Origin: Polaromonas sp.
Lineage (GTDB): Bacteria > Pseudomonadota > Gammaproteobacteria > Burkholderiales > Burkholderiaceae_C
DNA: 8,190 nt
Reading direction: 5' to 3'
NCBI GenBank assembly: GCA_025362825.1
Contig: JANYFF010000155.1
Location: forward strand, 1 to 8,190
Shown: in pieces, positions 5,877-8,190 of the stretch
How positions within the stretch are numbered: the stretch's first letter is position 1
Layout of the letters: every line of letters starts with the position of its first letter
The notes under the pieces: model-generated
Told to the model about the DNA's origin: nothing
What the model saw: only the letters and a program-made list of their open reading frames with translations
The model's database searches: none
Translations under genes and position numbers: made by a program

Positions 5877-6833
5877 ATGACCAAAACCATTAAAGTCGCC
5901 CTCGCCGGCGCAGGCGCGTTCGGCATCAAGCATTTGGACGGCATCAAAAACATCGACGGTGTTGAAGTCATATCGCTGATCAGCCGCGACCTGGAAAAAA
6001 CCAGGGAAACCGCTGCGAAATACGGTATCGGCCACATCACCACCGATCTGGCCGACAGCCTGGCTTTGCCCGAAGTCGATGCCGTCATTCTCTGCACACC
6101 TACGCAAATGCATGCGGACCAGACCATCGCATGCCTGAAAGCCGGCAAGCATGTACAGGTCGAGATACCGCTTGCCGACAGCATCCAGGGTGCTGGCGCT
6201 GTGGCTGCCCTCGCAAAAACCAGCGGGCTGGTCGCCATGTGCGGCCATACGCGCCGCTTTAATCCCAGCCACCAGTATGTTCATAAGGAGATAGAAGCCG
6301 GGCGCTTCAACATCCAGCAGATGGATGTGCAGACCTACTTTTTCCGTCGCACCAACATGAATGCGTTGGGCCAGGCTAGATCCTGGACGGACCACCTGCT
6401 GTGGCACCACGCTGCGCACACAGTGGACCTATTTGCCTACCAGTGCGGCAGCCCCATCGTCAAGGCCAATGCCATTCAGGGCCCCATCCACCAGGCACTT
6501 GGCATCGCCATGGACATGAGCATCCAGCTGAAGGCAGCCAACGGCGCCATCTGCACCCTGTCGCTCAGCTTCAACAATGACGGCCCGCTTGGGACCTTTT
6601 TCCGCTACATCGGCGATACGGCGACCTATCTTGCGCGCTATGACGACCTGTTCAGCGGCAAGGATGAAAAAATCGATGTGAGCAAATTGGACGTGTCCAT
6701 GAACGGCATCGAGTTGCAGGACCGCGAATTTTTTGCTGCCATCAAGGAAGGCCGTGAGCCCAATAGCAGCGTGGCCAGTGTGCTGCCGTGCTACCAGGTC
6801 CTGCATGATCTTGAGCAGCAACTCAAAGCCTGA
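5877..6833 (+). CDS. ligC: 4-carboxy-2-hydroxymuconate-6-semialdehyde (CHMS) dehydrogenase (LigC/PmdC type)
   Basis: A Gfo/Idh/MocA-type oxidoreductase that oxidises the cyclic hemiacetal of CHMS to 2-pyrone-4,6-dicarboxylate, normally with NADP+. The 318 residues agree with ~315-320 in the family. The Rossmann motif GAGAFG is at residues 11-16. Ser36-Arg37 after the second strand would suit the NADP 2'-phosphate. CTPTQMHADQ (73-82) and VQVEIPLADS (94-102) follow, the latter having EIP where many relatives have EKP. RRFNP is at 126-130 and a histidine-rich WTDHLLWHHAAHTVDL segment at 170-185 probably lines the active site. The start at 5877 follows AG-rich sequence (GGAGAAGAAAGA, 5858-5869). 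A 96-base gap containing an inverted repeat separates it from the beta subunit gene, the widest gap between recognised genes before 7860, so its expression could be uncoupled from the genes above. Confidence 0.95.
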   Translation: MTKTIKVALAGAGAFGIKHLDGIKNIDGVEVISLISRDLEKTRETAAKYGIGHITTDLADSLALPEVDAVILCTPTQMHADQTIACLKAGKHVQVEIPLADSIQGAGAVAALAKTSGLVAMCGHTRRFNPSHQYVHKEIEAGRFNIQQMDVQTYFFRRTNMNALGQARSWTDHLLWHHAAHTVDLFAYQCGSPIVKANAIQGPIHQALGIAMDMSIQLKAANGAICTLSLSFNNDGPLGTFFRYIGDTATYLARYDDLFSGKDEKIDVSKLDVSMNGIELQDREFFAAIKEGREPNSSVASVLPCYQVLHDLEQQLKA

Positions 6834-6854
6834 ACTTTTTCCGAAAAATCCGTG

Positions 6855-7859
6855 ATGCAACAACGAACCCTTGGTGCCTTTCAGGTCTCTGCTCTAGGCC
6901 TGGGCTGCATGAACCTCAGCCACGCCTACGGCGCGCCCGTGTCGGCAGAGCAGGGCGAGCGTGTCCTGCTGGCTGCTCTTGATGCGGGTGTGACGCTTTT
7001 CGATACAGCCACCCTTTATGGTTTCGGTGCCAACGAAACACTGGTTGGCAAGGTGATGAAGCCGCACCGTCACAAATTCACGCTAGCGAGCAAGTGCGGT
7101 CTGCAGGGTGAAGATGTTGCGGGCGACGGTAAGCTGGTACGCGTGATTGATGGCAGGCCAGAGACCATACGCAAAACCTGCGAGGACAGTCTGCGGCGGC
7201 TGCAGACCGACGTGATCGATCTTTACTACCTGCATCGCTGGGACAAAAAAGTGGCGATTGAAGACAGCGTTGGCGCTCTTGCTGACCTGGTGCGCAAAGG
7301 GCACATCAAAAGCATCGGGCTTTCGGAGGTTTCGGCAGCTACCTTGCGTAAAGCCCATGCCGTGCACCCGATCGCCGCAGTGCAAACCGAATATTCGCTG
7401 TGGACGCGAAATCCTGAAATCGCAGTGCTTGACGCCTGCCGTGAACTGGGTGCGGCGTTCGTCGCCTTCAGTCCTGTGGCGCGCGGATTTTTATGTGGTG
7501 ACCTGATTGATGTGAGCACGCTTGATGCAAAAGACATCCGCCGCGCCATGCCTCGGTTTTCCCCTGAAAACTACGCCGCCAACCTCAAGCTGCTGCCGGC
7601 CTATACCGCCTTGGCCCTGGAAGCAAACTGCAGTGCGTCTCAGCTCGCGCTGGCTTGGTTGCTGAACAAGGCGCCCCACATCATCCCCATCCCTGGGACG
7701 ACCAGTGTGAATCACTTGCTTGATAACCTGGGCGCAGTCGACGTGGTCGTTCCGCTGGAAGTCCTGCGTAAACTGGAAGAGTTGATCAACCAGCAAACCG
7801 TGCACGGCCCACGCTATACGGTGCAAGGCACCTCTGAGGTAGATACCGAAGAGTTTTAA
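6855..7859 (+). CDS. Aldo/keto reductase family oxidoreductase
   Basis: A cytoplasmic NAD(P)H-dependent TIM-barrel oxidoreductase of 334 residues, the usual length. The tetrad is complete: Asp50 and Tyr55 in LFDTATLYG, Lys80 in LASKCG, and His127 in DLYYLHRWD. Other family blocks are LGLGCMNLSHAYG, GHIKSIGLSEVSAATLRKAH, AVQTEYSLWTRNPE, FVAFSPVARGFLCG and IIPIPGTTSVNHLLDN. The start could be GTG at 6852 or ATG at 6855; I prefer the ATG. No convincing Shine-Dalgarno sequence precedes either. It begins 21 bases after the dehydrogenase stop and is followed by a terminator-like hairpin, so it appears to be the last gene of the operon. It is not part of the core pathway described in Comamonas or Sphingobium. 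Substrates are unknown; aromatic aldehydes or a semialdehyde intermediate are reasonable inferences. Confidence 0.9.
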   Translation: MQQRTLGAFQVSALGLGCMNLSHAYGAPVSAEQGERVLLAALDAGVTLFDTATLYGFGANETLVGKVMKPHRHKFTLASKCGLQGEDVAGDGKLVRVIDGRPETIRKTCEDSLRRLQTDVIDLYYLHRWDKKVAIEDSVGALADLVRKGHIKSIGLSEVSAATLRKAHAVHPIAAVQTEYSLWTRNPEIAVLDACRELGAAFVAFSPVARGFLCGDLIDVSTLDAKDIRRAMPRFSPENYAANLKLLPAYTALALEANCSASQLALAWLLNKAPHIIPIPGTTSVNHLLDNLGAVDVVVPLEVLRKLEELINQQTVHGPRYTVQGTSEVDTEEF

Positions 7860-7861
7860 GC

Positions 7862-7889
7862 CAGCGGCCGTCGCCGCTGCTGCGTTTTT
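7862..7889 (+). terminator. Probable rho-independent terminator of the operon
   Basis: A perfect 7-bp stem CAGCGGC (7862-7868) and GCCGCTG (7873-7879) closes a 4-base loop (CGTC), starting just after the reductase stop. A run of five T follows at 7885-7889. The T-run is short and set off from the stem by five bases, so termination may be incomplete. Confidence 0.6.
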
Positions 7890-8167
7890 CGGATCGTCGC
7901 GCGGCATCACAAGCGTCCTGATGACGGCGGTTCCGCTGCATTTCCACACATCTTTTCTTGCTGCATGGCCGCCGGTTTTGCGGTGCGTCGTGCGCGGCAA
8001 TTTCCTACATTTCCCTTTGCGTTTACCTGACCGGCTGGCTATTTCTGGTGCGCCACGATAGGTTTGCGGGTGACAAATCGGAAGCTTGCATCCCGCGTCA
8101 GAGCGGTTTCGCCACCCGATACCCGTTACGTGTTCAGCCCCTTCACAAGCTCATCAAAGGAAACATC
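7890..8167. other. Gene-free stretch between operon end and next gene
   Basis: I see no supportable gene here on either strand; a minus-strand frame reaching from 8000 back to 7491 runs mostly opposite the aldo/keto reductase gene and looks like a shadow. No convincing sigma-70 or sigma-54 promoter pair was found; GTGACA at 8070-8075 resembles a -35 box but has no matching -10. Being a leader between a terminator and a new gene, it is the natural place for that gene's promoter and operator. Confidence 0.5.
8156..8161 (+). promoter_or_regulatory. ribosome binding site of the last gene
   Basis: AAAGGA lies 6 bases before the ATG at 8168. It is the main support for a new gene starting there. 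Confidence 0.6.
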
Positions 8168-8190
8168 ATGGCAAGAGAAAAAGACTTCAA
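8168..8190 (+). CDS. Start of an unidentified gene, cut off by window end
   Basis: An ATG with well-placed AAAGGA begins a frame reading MAREKDF and then runs off the window. Seven full codons are too few to name a family. The hairpin terminator upstream and the ~300-base leader suggest it is transcribed separately from the catabolic operon. Confidence 0.55.

Overview
This window carries most of a protocatechuate 4,5-cleavage (meta-cleavage) operon from a Gram-negative bacterium. It is most likely a betaproteobacterium of the Burkholderiales, with a Comamonadaceae-like feel. This rests on the gene order, which follows the pmdEFDABC order known from Comamonas, and on GC-rich codon use. A TctC/Bug-type binding protein and a CCGTTCG...AGCTTGTC inverted repeat of a kind scattered in such genomes also fit. 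I cannot name the genus from the sequence.

Layout. All recognised genes are on the + strand and closely packed. From 1 to 1686 are the lower-pathway genes for 4-oxalomesaconate hydratase (LigJ/PmdE, 5' end outside the window) and 4-carboxy-4-hydroxy-2-oxoadipate aldolase (LigK/PmdF). From 1692 to 3531 two solute-binding proteins interrupt the catabolic order: a family-3 extracellular binding lipoprotein and a Bug/TctC-family periplasmic protein. Neither has permease genes in the window. From 3552 to 6833 are 2-pyrone-4,6-dicarboxylate (PDC) hydrolase (LigI/PmdD), the alpha and beta subunits of protocatechuate 4,5-dioxygenase (LigA, LigB/PmdA, PmdB), and CHMS dehydrogenase (LigC/PmdC). An imperfect long inverted repeat sits between the dioxygenase beta gene and the dehydrogenase gene. 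An aldo/keto reductase gene (6855-7859) closes the run and is followed by a likely intrinsic terminator. After about 300 bases without a recognised gene, a new reading frame begins at 8168 and leaves the window.

How the genes work together. LigAB opens the ring of protocatechuate to 4-carboxy-2-hydroxymuconate-6-semialdehyde (CHMS). LigC oxidises its cyclic hemiacetal form to PDC, LigI hydrolyses PDC to 4-oxalomesaconate, LigJ hydrates it, and LigK cleaves the product to pyruvate and oxaloacetate. The tautomerase/isomerase (LigU/PmdU) and the PmdK-type transporter seen in Comamonas are absent here and may lie upstream of the window. The binding proteins probably serve uptake of an aromatic or dicarboxylic substrate with permeases encoded elsewhere. 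The role of the aldo/keto reductase is open.

The pathway itself is known. The less ordinary parts are the two permease-less binding proteins inside the operon, the REPIN-like repeat splitting it, and the appended aldo/keto reductase. I found no RNA genes, CRISPR array, transposase or prophage genes.
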